DNA of 64,000 bases from Micromonospora kangleipakensis (lineage in GTDB: Bacteria > Actinomycetota > Actinomycetes > Mycobacteriales > Micromonosporaceae): positions 6,386,001 through 6,450,000 of the forward strand of contig NZ_SHLD01000001.1 of NCBI RefSeq assembly GCF_004217615.1. Direction: 5' to 3'. The number at the start of each line of letters is the position of its first letter. The stretch's first letter is position 1. Both the position numbers and the translations under genes were made by a program. Of this stretch, positions 36,010 to 44,286 are shown in pieces. The notes below the pieces were generated by a model. The model worked only from the letters and a program-made list of their open reading frames with translations, was not told where the DNA came from and did no database searches.

Positions 36010-36037
36010 ATGACTCACGAGTATCAGTCAGAGTCAT
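36010..36037 (+). promoter_or_regulatory. Candidate FasR operator in front of fabD
   Basis: ATGACTC (36010-36016), 14 bases, then GAGTCAT (36031-36037) form a perfect 7-bp inverted repeat ending 4 bases before the fabD start; ACTC-AC-GAGT lies inside. No SD is seen before fabD. Assignment to FasR is from position only. Confidence 0.5.
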
Positions 36038-36041
36038 AAGC

Positions 36042-37211
36042 GTGCTCGCCGTACTCTCGCCCGGCCAGGGTTCCCAGAAACCCGGCTTCCTGACCCCTTG
36101 GCTCGACCTGACCGGCTCCGAGGCGCGTCTGCGCTGGTGGTCCGCGCTGGCCGGCGTCGACCTGGTCCACCTCGGCACGAAGGCCGACGCCGAGGAGATC
36201 AAGGACACCGCCCGCACCCAGCCGCTGCTCGTCGCCGCCGCGCTGCTCGCCGCCGAGCACCTGCCGATGTACGACGTCGCGGTGACCGCCGGGCACAGCG
36301 TCGGTGAGCTGGGCGCCGCGGCGCTCGCCGGGGTGCTGCCCGCCGAGGCGGCGATCACCCTCGCCGGCGTACGCGGCCGGGAGATGGCCGCCGCCTGCGC
36401 GCTGGAGCCCACCGGGATGGCCGCCGTGCTCGGCGGCGACCCGGACGAGGTACTCGCCGCGATCGAGGCGCACGGGCTGCACCCGGCCAACCGCAACGGC
36501 GCCGGCCAGATCGTCGCCGCCGGCGCGGTGGACGGGCTGGAGAAGCTGGCCGCCGAGCCGCCGGCGAAGACCCGGGTGATCCGGCTCCAGGTGGCCGGCG
36601 CCTTCCACACGCCGTACATGGCCCCGGCCGAGGCCGCGCTGGCCGGCGTCGCCGCCGGGATCACTCCGACCGACCCGGCCCGGATCCTGCTCTCCAACCT
36701 GGACGGCTCGGCGGTCAACCACGGCCGGGAGATGGTGCAGCGGCTGGTCCGGCAGGTGACCGCGCCGGTCCGCTGGGACCTGTGCATGCGCACCCTCGCC
36801 GACCTCGGCGTCACCGGGGTGATCGAGCTGCCCCCGGCCGGCACCCTGGCCGGCCTGGTCAAGCGGGAGCTGAAGGCCACCGGCGTCCCCGAGATCGTCA
36901 CCCTGAACACCCCCGACGACCTGCCCGCCGCGCGGGACCTGATTGCCCGGCACAGCGGCCTGGGCGGCCACGAGCCGGTGATCCAGTTCCGGGTGGTGGT
37001 CGCCCCCGCCGCCGGCACCTTCGAGCCGGCCGCCGAGCTGGCCGAGGGTGCGGACCTGCGCGTCGGCCAGGTCATCGGTCACGTCGCCACCCGGCAGGGG
37101 CCGGTCGAGGTGACCGCGCACGACAGCGGGCTGCTCACCGAGTGGCTCGCCCACCACGACGACCCGGTCGCCCCGGGCCAGCCGCTCGCCCGCATCGGAG
37201 GACAGCACTAA
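36042..37211 (+). CDS. fabD: Malonyl-CoA:ACP transacylase with extra C-terminal biotinyl/lipoyl-like domain
   Basis: A 389-residue protein. Residues 1 to about 305 are a complete FabD: GQGSQ near the start, nucleophile Ser86 in GHSVGELG, catalytic His189 in GAFHTPYM. It loads malonyl groups onto ACP. FabD is normally about 300-315 residues; here residues 316-385 add a compact beta domain of the biotinyl/lipoyl type (FRVVVAPAAGTFEP, LRVGQVIGHVATRQG, VEVTAHDSGLL). The position of the usual MKM attachment lysine reads RQGP, so it cannot be biotinylated or lipoylated. The start is a GTG with no SD; the TAA overlaps the fabH ATG by one base. Confidence 0.93.
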   Translation: MLAVLSPGQGSQKPGFLTPWLDLTGSEARLRWWSALAGVDLVHLGTKADAEEIKDTARTQPLLVAAALLAAEHLPMYDVAVTAGHSVGELGAAALAGVLPAEAAITLAGVRGREMAAACALEPTGMAAVLGGDPDEVLAAIEAHGLHPANRNGAGQIVAAGAVDGLEKLAAEPPAKTRVIRLQVAGAFHTPYMAPAEAALAGVAAGITPTDPARILLSNLDGSAVNHGREMVQRLVRQVTAPVRWDLCMRTLADLGVTGVIELPPAGTLAGLVKRELKATGVPEIVTLNTPDDLPAARDLIARHSGLGGHEPVIQFRVVVAPAAGTFEPAAELAEGADLRVGQVIGHVATRQGPVEVTAHDSGLLTEWLAHHDDPVAPGQPLARIGGQH

Positions 37212-38155
37212 TGGCAGGCAGTCGGATCGTCTCGATGGGGCACTACCAGCCGTCCCGGGTGGTGACCAACGACGACCTCGCCCAGCTCGTGGACACCAAC
37301 GACGAGTGGATCCGGGACCGGGTCGGCATCGTCACCCGGCGGATCGCCGGCGACGAGACGGTGGCCGACATGGCCACCGCCGCCGCCGGGAAGGCGCTGG
37401 CCAACTCGGGCCTCACCGCCGCCGACATCGACCTCGTCGTGGTGGCCACCTGCACCTCGGTCGACCGCAGCCCGAACGTGGCCTGCCGGGTCGCCGCCAA
37501 GCTGGGCATCACCGCCCCGGCCGCGTACGACATCAACACCGCCTGCTCCGGCTTCGCGTACGCCCTCGGCACCGTCGACCACGCGATCCGGGCCGGAGCG
37601 GCGCGCAACGCGATCGTCATCGGCGCGGAGAAGCTCTCCGACTTCACCGACTGGACCGACCGCTCCACCTGCATCATCTTCGGCGACGGCGCGGGCGCGG
37701 CCGTGGTGACCGCCGCCGCCGAGGGCGAGCCGGCCGGGGTCGGCCCGGTGGTCTGGGGCTCGGTGCCGGAGAAGAGCGACGCGGTCCGCATCGAGGGCTG
37801 GCGCCCGTACATCGCGCAGGAGGGGCAGGCGGTCTTCCGCTGGGCCACCACCTCGCTGGCCCCGCTGGCGCTGCAGGCCTGCGAGAAGGCCGGGGTGGCG
37901 CCGTCGGAGCTGGCCGCGTTCGTGCCGCACCAGGCCAACGCCCGAATCATCGACGGCATCGCCAAGCGGCTGAACATCCCGGACGCGATCATCGCCAAGG
38001 ACATCGTCGAGTCCGGCAACACCTCGGCGGCGAGCGTGCCGCTGGCCCTGTCCAAGCTGGTCGAGCGGCGGGAGGTGCCCGCGGGCGCCCCGGTGCTGCT
38101 GTTCGGCTTCGGCGGTGGCCTGACCTACGCCGGTCAGGTTGTCCGCTGCCCCTGA
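37211..38155 (+). CDS. fabH: Beta-ketoacyl-ACP synthase III
   Basis: A 314-residue condensing enzyme that starts fatty acid chains by joining acyl-CoA to malonyl-ACP. The catalytic triad is visible: Cys112 in DINTACSGF, His240 in FVPHQANARI, Asn270 in ESGNTSAAS. The glycine-rich LFGFGGGLTYAGQV ends the protein. In actinobacteria FabH prefers branched acyl-CoA primers, giving iso/anteiso acids; this may hold here but is not readable from sequence. The ATG overlaps the fabD stop (TAATG). Confidence 0.97.
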   Translation: MAGSRIVSMGHYQPSRVVTNDDLAQLVDTNDEWIRDRVGIVTRRIAGDETVADMATAAAGKALANSGLTAADIDLVVVATCTSVDRSPNVACRVAAKLGITAPAAYDINTACSGFAYALGTVDHAIRAGAARNAIVIGAEKLSDFTDWTDRSTCIIFGDGAGAAVVTAAAEGEPAGVGPVVWGSVPEKSDAVRIEGWRPYIAQEGQAVFRWATTSLAPLALQACEKAGVAPSELAAFVPHQANARIIDGIAKRLNIPDAIIAKDIVESGNTSAASVPLALSKLVERREVPAGAPVLLFGFGGGLTYAGQVVRCP

Positions 38156-38243
38156 AGACCCCCTCGGGCGCGCACGCGCCGAGGAGTGACGACCGGCATC
38201 GCCGGCCGTCGAGTGAACCCCCCGATGAAAGGAACCAACCGCA

Positions 38244-38483
38244 ATGACCCGTGACGAGATCACCGCCGGCCTCGCCGAGATCCTCGAAGAGGTTGCCGGC
38301 GTGAACCCGGACGACGTGGCCGAGGGGAAGTCCTTCACCGACGACCTCGACGTCGACTCCCTCTCGATGGTGGAGGTCGTGGTGGCGGCCGAGGAGAAGT
38401 TCGGCGTCAAGATCCCGGACAACGAGGTGCAGAACCTCAAGACCGTCGGGGACGCCGTCAGCTACATCGCGGCGCAGTCCTGA
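38244..38483 (+). CDS. acpP: Acyl carrier protein
   Basis: A 79-residue acidic ACP. The phosphopantetheine attachment site is Ser39 in DLDVDSLSMVEVV, followed by the recognition helix EEKFGVKIPDNEV. It carries the growing acyl chain between FabD, FabH and FabF. AAAGGA precedes the ATG by about 10 bases, and fabF starts 2 bases after its stop. Confidence 0.97.
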   Translation: MTRDEITAGLAEILEEVAGVNPDDVAEGKSFTDDLDVDSLSMVEVVVAAEEKFGVKIPDNEVQNLKTVGDAVSYIAAQS

Positions 38484-38485
38484 TC

Positions 38486-39712
38486 ATGAGTCGCCCCGAC
38501 GTCGTCGTCACCGGGCTCGGCGCGACGACCCCGCTCGGCGGGGACGTCGCGTCGACCTGGGACGCCATGCTCGCCGGCCGCTCCGGGGTGAGTGCGCTCA
38601 CCCAGGAGTGGGCCGGGCAACTTTCCGTCCGGATCGCCGCCCAGCTCGCGGTGGACCCGTCCGAGGTGCTGGACCGCGTCAAGCTGCGCCGGCTGGACCG
38701 GTCCGAGGCGATCGCGATCATCGCGGCGCAGCAGGCCTGGGCCGACGCCGGCCTGGCCGACTCCGGGCTGGACCCGGAGCGGCTGGCGGTCAGCGTCGGC
38801 TCCGGCATCGGCGGCGCCACCACCCTGCTCGCCCAGGACGACATCCTGGAGGCGTCCGGGCCGCGGCGGGTCTCCCCGCACACGGTGCCGATGCTGATGC
38901 CGAACGGTCCGGCCGCCTGGGTCGGGCTGGAGTTGGGCGCCAAGGCCGGCGTGCACTCGGTGGCCAGCGCCTGCGCGACCGGCGCCGAGGCGATCTCGCT
39001 CGGCCTGGACCTGATCCGCGCCGGCCGGGCCGACGTGGTGGTGGCCGGCGGCACCGAGGCGGTCATCCACCCGCTGCCGATCGCCGGCTTCGCCTCGATG
39101 CGGGCCATGTCGACCCGCAACGACGAGCCGGAGAGGGCCTCCCGTCCGTGGGACAAGGGCCGGGACGGCTTCGTGCTCGGTGAGGGCGCGGGCGTCGTGG
39201 TCCTGGAGCGCGCCGACCACGCGGCCGCGCGCGGCGCCCGGGTGTACGCGCGCCTCGCCGGCGCCGGCATCACCTCCGACGCGTACGACATCGTGCAGCC
39301 GCACGCCGAGGGCGAGGGCGCGATCCGGGCCATCGCGAAGGCGATCGCCGACGCGGACGTCGCGAAGACGGACATCACGCACGTCAACGCGCACGCCACC
39401 TCGACCCCGGTGGGCGACATGCTGGAGATCGGCGCGCTGCGCAAGGCGCTCGGCGACCACCCGGTACTCTCCGCCACCAAGTCGATGACCGGGCACCTGC
39501 TCGGCGCGGCCGGCGCGCTCGAGTCGATCGCCACCATCCTGGCCATCCGCGACGGGGTCGCCCCGCCGACGATCAACCTGGACGATCCGGACGAGGGCCT
39601 GACCATGGACGTGGCCGCCCACAAGGCGCGCCACCTGGAGATCCCCGCCGCGCTGAACAACGCGTTCGGCTTCGGCGGTCACAACGTGGCTCTCGTCTTC
39701 ACGCGGGCCTGA
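38486..39712 (+). CDS. fabF: Beta-ketoacyl-ACP synthase II
   Basis: A 408-residue elongating condensing enzyme. The nucleophile is Cys163 in SVASACATGAEAI and the two histidines are His303 (VNAHATSTPVGD) and His337 (KSMTGHLLGAAG), the Cys-His-His set of KAS I/II. FNNAFGFGGHN-type sequence (NAFGFGGHNVALVF) closes the protein. It is 2 bases downstream of acpP without a clear SD, so it is probably translated by coupling. It shares the operon with accD6. Confidence 0.97.
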   Translation: MSRPDVVVTGLGATTPLGGDVASTWDAMLAGRSGVSALTQEWAGQLSVRIAAQLAVDPSEVLDRVKLRRLDRSEAIAIIAAQQAWADAGLADSGLDPERLAVSVGSGIGGATTLLAQDDILEASGPRRVSPHTVPMLMPNGPAAWVGLELGAKAGVHSVASACATGAEAISLGLDLIRAGRADVVVAGGTEAVIHPLPIAGFASMRAMSTRNDEPERASRPWDKGRDGFVLGEGAGVVVLERADHAAARGARVYARLAGAGITSDAYDIVQPHAEGEGAIRAIAKAIADADVAKTDITHVNAHATSTPVGDMLEIGALRKALGDHPVLSATKSMTGHLLGAAGALESIATILAIRDGVAPPTINLDDPDEGLTMDVAAHKARHLEIPAALNNAFGFGGHNVALVFTRA

Positions 39713-39734
39713 GACCACAGCCTTGGAGGCACAA

Positions 39735-41159
39735 GTGACCACGACCGCCGTCAGCGCGGACAGCTCGACAGTGGACTACCGCGATCCCGAGGTCCGGCTC
39801 CGGGCCCTGTTCGACGGCGGCTCGCTGCGCCTGCTCGCGCCGCGGGACACCTCCGGCGTGCTCTGGGCCCGGGGCGAGATCGACGGGACGCCGGCGATCG
39901 CGTACGCCACCGACGCCACCAGGATGGGCGGCGCGATGGGCACCGACGGGTGCCGGCACATCGTCGACGCGATCGACACGGCCGTCCGGGAGCGGGTGCC
40001 GGTGCTCGGCCTCTGGCACTCCGGCGGTGCCCGGCTGGCCGAGGGCGTGGTCGCGCTCGACGCCGTCGGGCAGGTCTTCGCGGCCATGGTCCGGGCCTCC
40101 GGCCGGGTGCCGCAGATCTCCGTGGTGCTCGGCCCGGCCGCCGGTGGCGCCGCGTACGGCCCGGCGCTGACCGACATCGTGGTGATGAGCGGCGCCGGCC
40201 GGATCTTCGTCACCGGCCCCGAGGTGGTCCGCAGCGTCACCGGCGAGCAGGTCGACATGGAGCGCCTGGGCGGCCCCGAGCCGCACGGCCGGCGCTCCGG
40301 CGTGGTGCACGTGACCTGCGCCGACGACGAGGCGGCGATGGTCGAGTCGCGCAAGCTCGCCGCGCTGCTGGGTCACCAGGGCCGGCTCTCCCCCGACGAC
40401 GTGCCGGCCGGCGCGACCGAGGGGCACGACCTGACCGCCAAGATGCCGGTCGAGACCAACCGGGCGTACGACGTGAAGCCGGTGGTCAAGGCGCTGCTCG
40501 ACGCCCCGGGCGTGGAGCTGCACGCCAAGTGGGCGCCGAACGTGGTCACCACGCTCGGCCGGTTCGCCGGCCGGACGGTCGGCGTGATCGCCAACAACCC
40601 GCTGCGGCTGGGTGGCTGCCTGGACGCGTCGAGCGCCGAGAAGGCGGCCCGGTTCGTGCGGATGTGCGACTCGCTCGGGGTGCCGCTGATCGTGCTGGTC
40701 GACGTCCCCGGCTACCTGCCCGGCCTGGGCCAGGAGTGGGACGGCGTGGTCCGGCGCGGCGCGAAGCTGCTGCACGCCTTCGCCGAGGCGGTGGTGCCGC
40801 GGGTGACGCTGGTGACCCGCAAGGCGTACGGCGGCGCGTACATCGCGATGAACTCCCGGTCGCTCGGCGCCACCGCGGTCTTCGCCTGGCCGAACGCGGA
40901 GGTCGCGGTCATGGGCGCCAGCGCGGCGGTCAACATCCTGCACCGCAAGAAGCTGGCCGCCGCCCCCGCCGACGAGCGGGAGACGCTGCGCGCCCAGCTG
41001 ATCGAGGAGCAGATCCGGGTCGCCGGTGGCGTCAACCGGGCGCTGGAGATCGGCGTGGTGGACGACGTGATCAAGCCGGAGGAGACCCGGCGCCGGATCG
41101 CCGAGGCGCTCGCCGCGGCGCCGGCCGCCCGGGGCGCGCACGGCAACATCCCGCTGTAA
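39735..41159 (+). CDS. accD6: Acyl-CoA carboxylase beta subunit (carboxyltransferase), AccD6-like
   Basis: A 474-residue carboxyltransferase that transfers CO2 from biotin to acetyl- or propionyl-CoA. Two crotonase-like halves are present: the N-terminal acyl-CoA site with ISVVLGPAAGGAAYGPALTD and the C-terminal biotin site with VDVPGYLPGLGQEWDGVVRR and RKAYGGAYIAMNSRSLGA. Location at the end of the fab operon matches accD6 of mycobacteria and relatives, which supplies malonyl-CoA to fatty acid synthesis; substrate preference is inferred from context. The GTG at 39735 has TTGGAGG upstream. A terminator follows; the biotinylated alpha subunit is elsewhere. Confidence 0.92.
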   Translation: MTTTAVSADSSTVDYRDPEVRLRALFDGGSLRLLAPRDTSGVLWARGEIDGTPAIAYATDATRMGGAMGTDGCRHIVDAIDTAVRERVPVLGLWHSGGARLAEGVVALDAVGQVFAAMVRASGRVPQISVVLGPAAGGAAYGPALTDIVVMSGAGRIFVTGPEVVRSVTGEQVDMERLGGPEPHGRRSGVVHVTCADDEAAMVESRKLAALLGHQGRLSPDDVPAGATEGHDLTAKMPVETNRAYDVKPVVKALLDAPGVELHAKWAPNVVTTLGRFAGRTVGVIANNPLRLGGCLDASSAEKAARFVRMCDSLGVPLIVLVDVPGYLPGLGQEWDGVVRRGAKLLHAFAEAVVPRVTLVTRKAYGGAYIAMNSRSLGATAVFAWPNAEVAVMGASAAVNILHRKKLAAAPADERETLRAQLIEEQIRVAGGVNRALEIGVVDDVIKPEETRRRIAEALAAAPAARGAHGNIPL

Positions 41160-41172
41160 CGACGGCGTGCGG

Positions 41173-41203
41173 ACAGGGCCCCTCCGGCACGGAGGGGCCC
41201 TGT
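41173..41203 (+). terminator. Terminator of the fab-accD6 operon
   Basis: A perfect 14-bp stem (41173-41186 with 41190-41203) with a GCA loop starts 14 bases after accD6. Its last base abuts the -10 box of the next gene. Confidence 0.85.
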
Positions 41204-41209
41204 TAACGT
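41204..41209 (+). promoter_or_regulatory. -10 box of the leaderless methyltransferase gene
   Basis: TAACGT lies 7 bases before the GTG at 41217 and immediately follows the terminator stem. Confidence 0.5.
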
Positions 41210-41216
41210 CTGCGGC

Positions 41217-41933
41217 GTGGAAGCGACCGAGATCCGCAAGCTCGCCGCGCTCGAGGACACCCACTGGTGGTACCGGGAGCGGCGCGCCCTGCTCGGACGG
41301 GCGCTGCGCCGGCTGGCGACGGCCGGGACGCGACCGGAGCGGGCGCTGGACATCGGGGCGGCCGGTGGCGGCAACACCCGGGTGCTGCGGGCGCACGGCT
41401 GGCGGCCGGTGGCCCTGGAGTACAGCGCGGAGGGCGCCGGGGTGGCCCGGGAACGCGGCCTGGACGTGATCCGGGCCGACGCCCGCCACCTGCCGATCCC
41501 CTCGGCCAGCCTGGGCCTGGTGGTCGCCTACGACATCCTGGAGCACTTCGACGAGGACCACCTCGCCGCCGCCGAGATCCGGCGCACCCTTCGCCCGGGC
41601 GGGACGGCGCTGATCGCAGTGCCGTGCGACATGCGGCTCTGGTCCGCGCACGACGTGGCGGTCGGGCACGTCCGCCGCTACGACCGCGCCTCGCTGCGCG
41701 CCGTGGTGGAGAAGGCCGGCCTGGTCGTCGACGAGCTGTGGAGCTGGAACGTGGCGCTCCGCCCGGTGGCCGCCTGGCGGCGGCGCCGGTCCACCGGCAG
41801 CGACCTGGACGACCTGCACCCGGTGGTCAACCTCGGGCTGCGCACGATCATCACCGCCGAGCGGTACCTGCCGGTGCGGTCGCTCCCCGGCGTCTCGCTG
41901 ATGCTCCGCGTCCACCGTCCGGCCGAGGGCTGA
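41217..41933 (+). CDS. Class I SAM-dependent methyltransferase
   Basis: A 238-residue protein with a Rossmann-like SAM domain: motif I ALDIGAAGGGNTRVL near residue 45, the acidic residue after strand 2 (LEYSAEGAG), and the post-motif VVAYDILEHFDEDHLA. The start ALEDTHWWYRERRALL is typical of the lipid- and sugar-linked methyltransferases found near cell-envelope glycosyltransferases. The substrate is unknown. It is convergent with the GT-C/GT2 pair, which may be functionally related. It appears leaderless behind TAACGT. Confidence 0.87.
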   Translation: MEATEIRKLAALEDTHWWYRERRALLGRALRRLATAGTRPERALDIGAAGGGNTRVLRAHGWRPVALEYSAEGAGVARERGLDVIRADARHLPIPSASLGLVVAYDILEHFDEDHLAAAEIRRTLRPGGTALIAVPCDMRLWSAHDVAVGHVRRYDRASLRAVVEKAGLVVDELWSWNVALRPVAAWRRRRSTGSDLDDLHPVVNLGLRTIITAERYLPVRSLPGVSLMLRVHRPAEG

Positions 41934-42006
41934 GCCGGAACCCCGGCTGACTCCTTCGCCCGCCACCGCCGATCACGGCGGGTGAGACGAGCGGGCCGAA
42001 CGGGGA

Positions 42007-44286
42007 TCAGCGCAGCCGGTAGACGGCCGTCCGGGAGTTCTCGAAACGCAGGTCGGCCAGGGTACGCAGGGTCGGCGACTCCGGTCCGACGGCCCGGTCG
42101 ACCACCAGCCAGCGCACCCCGTACCGGTCGCGGAGGGCGGCCAGCCCGGCGGCCGTCGGGGCGGTGAAGGCGGCGTCGTTGGCGCGCAGCCGGTCGGCGT
42201 CCCAGAACGGGGCGTACGGGCCCTCGGGCAGCCCGACCATTCGGGGCGCGAACGCCCACCCCTCCACCAGCACCGCGCGCTCGGCGTAGCCGCTCAGCCA
42301 GAACGTGCGGGCGTCGCACCAGCCGTCCACCACGGCCCGGCAGTGCACGTTGGTGGCGACCACGTCGTCCGGGGCGCTGTGCGCGTGGACCCAGCGGGCC
42401 GCCTCGACCCGGGAGGCGGGCATCGGCACCACCGGGTACGCCCCGCCGTTGGGCTGCTTCCGGGCGGCGGCCGCGTCCATCACCAGGCCGGGCGCGCCGG
42501 CGACCAGCACGGCGGTGAGCAGCAGCAGCCCGCCCCGGCCGGCCAGCCCGGGCCAGCGCCCGACCAGCGCCGGCCAGCACAGGGCGACCAGCAGCGCCAC
42601 CACCGTCAGGGCGGCGGCCCAGCAGAGCAGCGACAGCACCGGGGCGTACGCGGGGGTCGCCGGCGTGCTGGCCGCGGAGCCGAGCTGCACCGCGGTCAGC
42701 AGCACCGCGAACCCGGCGGTGCCCACCCCGAGCAGCAGCCGTCCCCGCGCCGCCAGGGCGGCCCGGTCGACCACCTCGACCCAGCCCCAGGCGGAGAGCA
42801 GCACCCCGAAGGCGAAGCCGGTCCGGGTGAAGTACTGGTTGCTGCTACCGGGGTGGCCGACCAGCAGGTAGATGGCGGGCCCGGCGAGCGCGCCGCCGAG
42901 CAGGAGGAGCTGCACCGGCTCCAGCCGCCCGCGGCGCACCCGCAGCAGCGCCAGGACGCCGGCCAGCCGGAGCTGGAGGCTGAGCAGGAAGGCCAGGAAG
43001 ACCGCCGCCCAGAGCACCGCGGTGACCCCGGCGGAGCGCCCCTCGGGCAGGTACGTCCGCAGCCCGGAGAACGGGTCGACGATCACCCCGTGGCTCTCGA
43101 AGGCGAAGAGCACGGCCGTGGCGAAGACCTGCGCCACGAGGGCCAGCCCGGCGGCGACGAGCACCGCGCGGGGCAGCCGACGGCGGACCGCCAGCAGCAG
43201 CGCGGCGGTGAACGCGAGCGCGGCCAGCACCACCGGCACCGTGCTGGCCTTCGCGCCGGTGGAGGCGGCCAGGAAGAGCGCCGCGAGCACCCAGGCGCCG
43301 CGCCCGAGCGGGGGCACGGCCACCCCGCGCGCCCGCCCGACGATCTCCCCGAGCGCCGCGATCAGCGGCAGCAGCAGCACCCAGCTGTACGTCATCGACG
43401 GGCTGCCCCAGACGATGAAGGTGGCCTGGGTGCCGAAGAGCTGCCGCCACCCGTTCTCGAAGCCGAACTCGCCGACGGTGAACATCAGCCCCGCGGCGAC
43501 CACCCCGGCGTACGGCCGGCCGGTGATCCGCCAGCCGACCACGGCGACCAGCACGGCGGCGAGCGCGCAGAGCGCCGGCACGGCGAGCCGGAAGAGGACC
43601 GTCGGCAGGTCGACCCCGCTGACCAGGCTGGTCGCCGCCAGGTGGGCGAAGCCGAACCAGTGGTAGTGCAGCGGCTCCCCGGCCACCTGCGGCACCTCCA
43701 GCGGCACCTGGTGGGTGGCCGCCCCGGCGAGGGAGAGCTGGAACGCCAGGTCGATGTACTGCGCCTGCCCCTCCTCGGTGGGGAGCACCGGGTTGACGGC
43801 CAGGAACGACTCGTACAGGTAGAGCGTGAAGCCGGCGACCACCCCGGTCAGCGCCCAGGCCCAACCGGCGGGAGCGGCGGTGTCGTAGCGGACCCGCCAG
43901 TGCCGGCGCAGCCGCGGCACGGCGGCGAACGGCGCCAGCACCACCAGCGGCCAGAGACGCAGCCAGCCGGGTGCCCCGACGGCGGTGAACGCCGCCCAGG
44001 CGGCCAGCTCCAGCACCAGCCCGACGGCCGCGCCCATCGCCAGGTCCTCGACCAGGGTGTGCGGCCGGCGGCGCAGCGCCCGGTACACCAGGGTCCCGGG
44101 CAGCAGCACGGCCAGCAGCGCGTACGCCGTCCAGCGGGCCAGGTCGGGCGCGGGCGTGCCGGCGCTGAGCAGGACGACCGCGACGAACGCGTAGCCGGCG
44201 AGGGCCGGGGCGAATCGGGCGGCGGCCTGACGGCGGCGCGGACCGAGGGTCGGCGGGGCGGCGTCCCCGGTGGCGAGCGTGGTCAC
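42007..44286 (-). CDS. Large polytopic membrane protein, probable GT-C glycosyltransferase
   Basis: A 759-residue integral membrane protein with many hydrophobic helices and a hydrophilic C-terminal part (about residues 620-759) facing outside. The first long loop contains VLPTEEGQAQYIDLAFQLSL with acidic residues typical of GT-C enzymes, and the C-terminal domain has the DVVATNVHCRAVVDGWCDAR block. Such enzymes move sugars from polyprenyl-phosphate donors outside the membrane. The GTG start overlaps the stop of the upstream GT2 gene by 4 bases, which supports a donor-maker/transferase pair. The substrate is not determined. Confidence 0.75.
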   Translation of the reverse strand: MTTLATGDAAPPTLGPRRRQAAARFAPALAGYAFVAVVLLSAGTPAPDLARWTAYALLAVLLPGTLVYRALRRRPHTLVEDLAMGAAVGLVLELAAWAAFTAVGAPGWLRLWPLVVLAPFAAVPRLRRHWRVRYDTAAPAGWAWALTGVVAGFTLYLYESFLAVNPVLPTEEGQAQYIDLAFQLSLAGAATHQVPLEVPQVAGEPLHYHWFGFAHLAATSLVSGVDLPTVLFRLAVPALCALAAVLVAVVGWRITGRPYAGVVAAGLMFTVGEFGFENGWRQLFGTQATFIVWGSPSMTYSWVLLLPLIAALGEIVGRARGVAVPPLGRGAWVLAALFLAASTGAKASTVPVVLAALAFTAALLLAVRRRLPRAVLVAAGLALVAQVFATAVLFAFESHGVIVDPFSGLRTYLPEGRSAGVTAVLWAAVFLAFLLSLQLRLAGVLALLRVRRGRLEPVQLLLLGGALAGPAIYLLVGHPGSSNQYFTRTGFAFGVLLSAWGWVEVVDRAALAARGRLLLGVGTAGFAVLLTAVQLGSAASTPATPAYAPVLSLLCWAAALTVVALLVALCWPALVGRWPGLAGRGGLLLLTAVLVAGAPGLVMDAAAARKQPNGGAYPVVPMPASRVEAARWVHAHSAPDDVVATNVHCRAVVDGWCDARTFWLSGYAERAVLVEGWAFAPRMVGLPEGPYAPFWDADRLRANDAAFTAPTAAGLAALRDRYGVRWLVVDRAVGPESPTLRTLADLRFENSRTAVYRLR

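Noticed and set aside
41161..41220. Small ORF between accD6 and the methyltransferase
   Set aside because: The gap is filled by the terminator stem and promoter; no SD or start fits.
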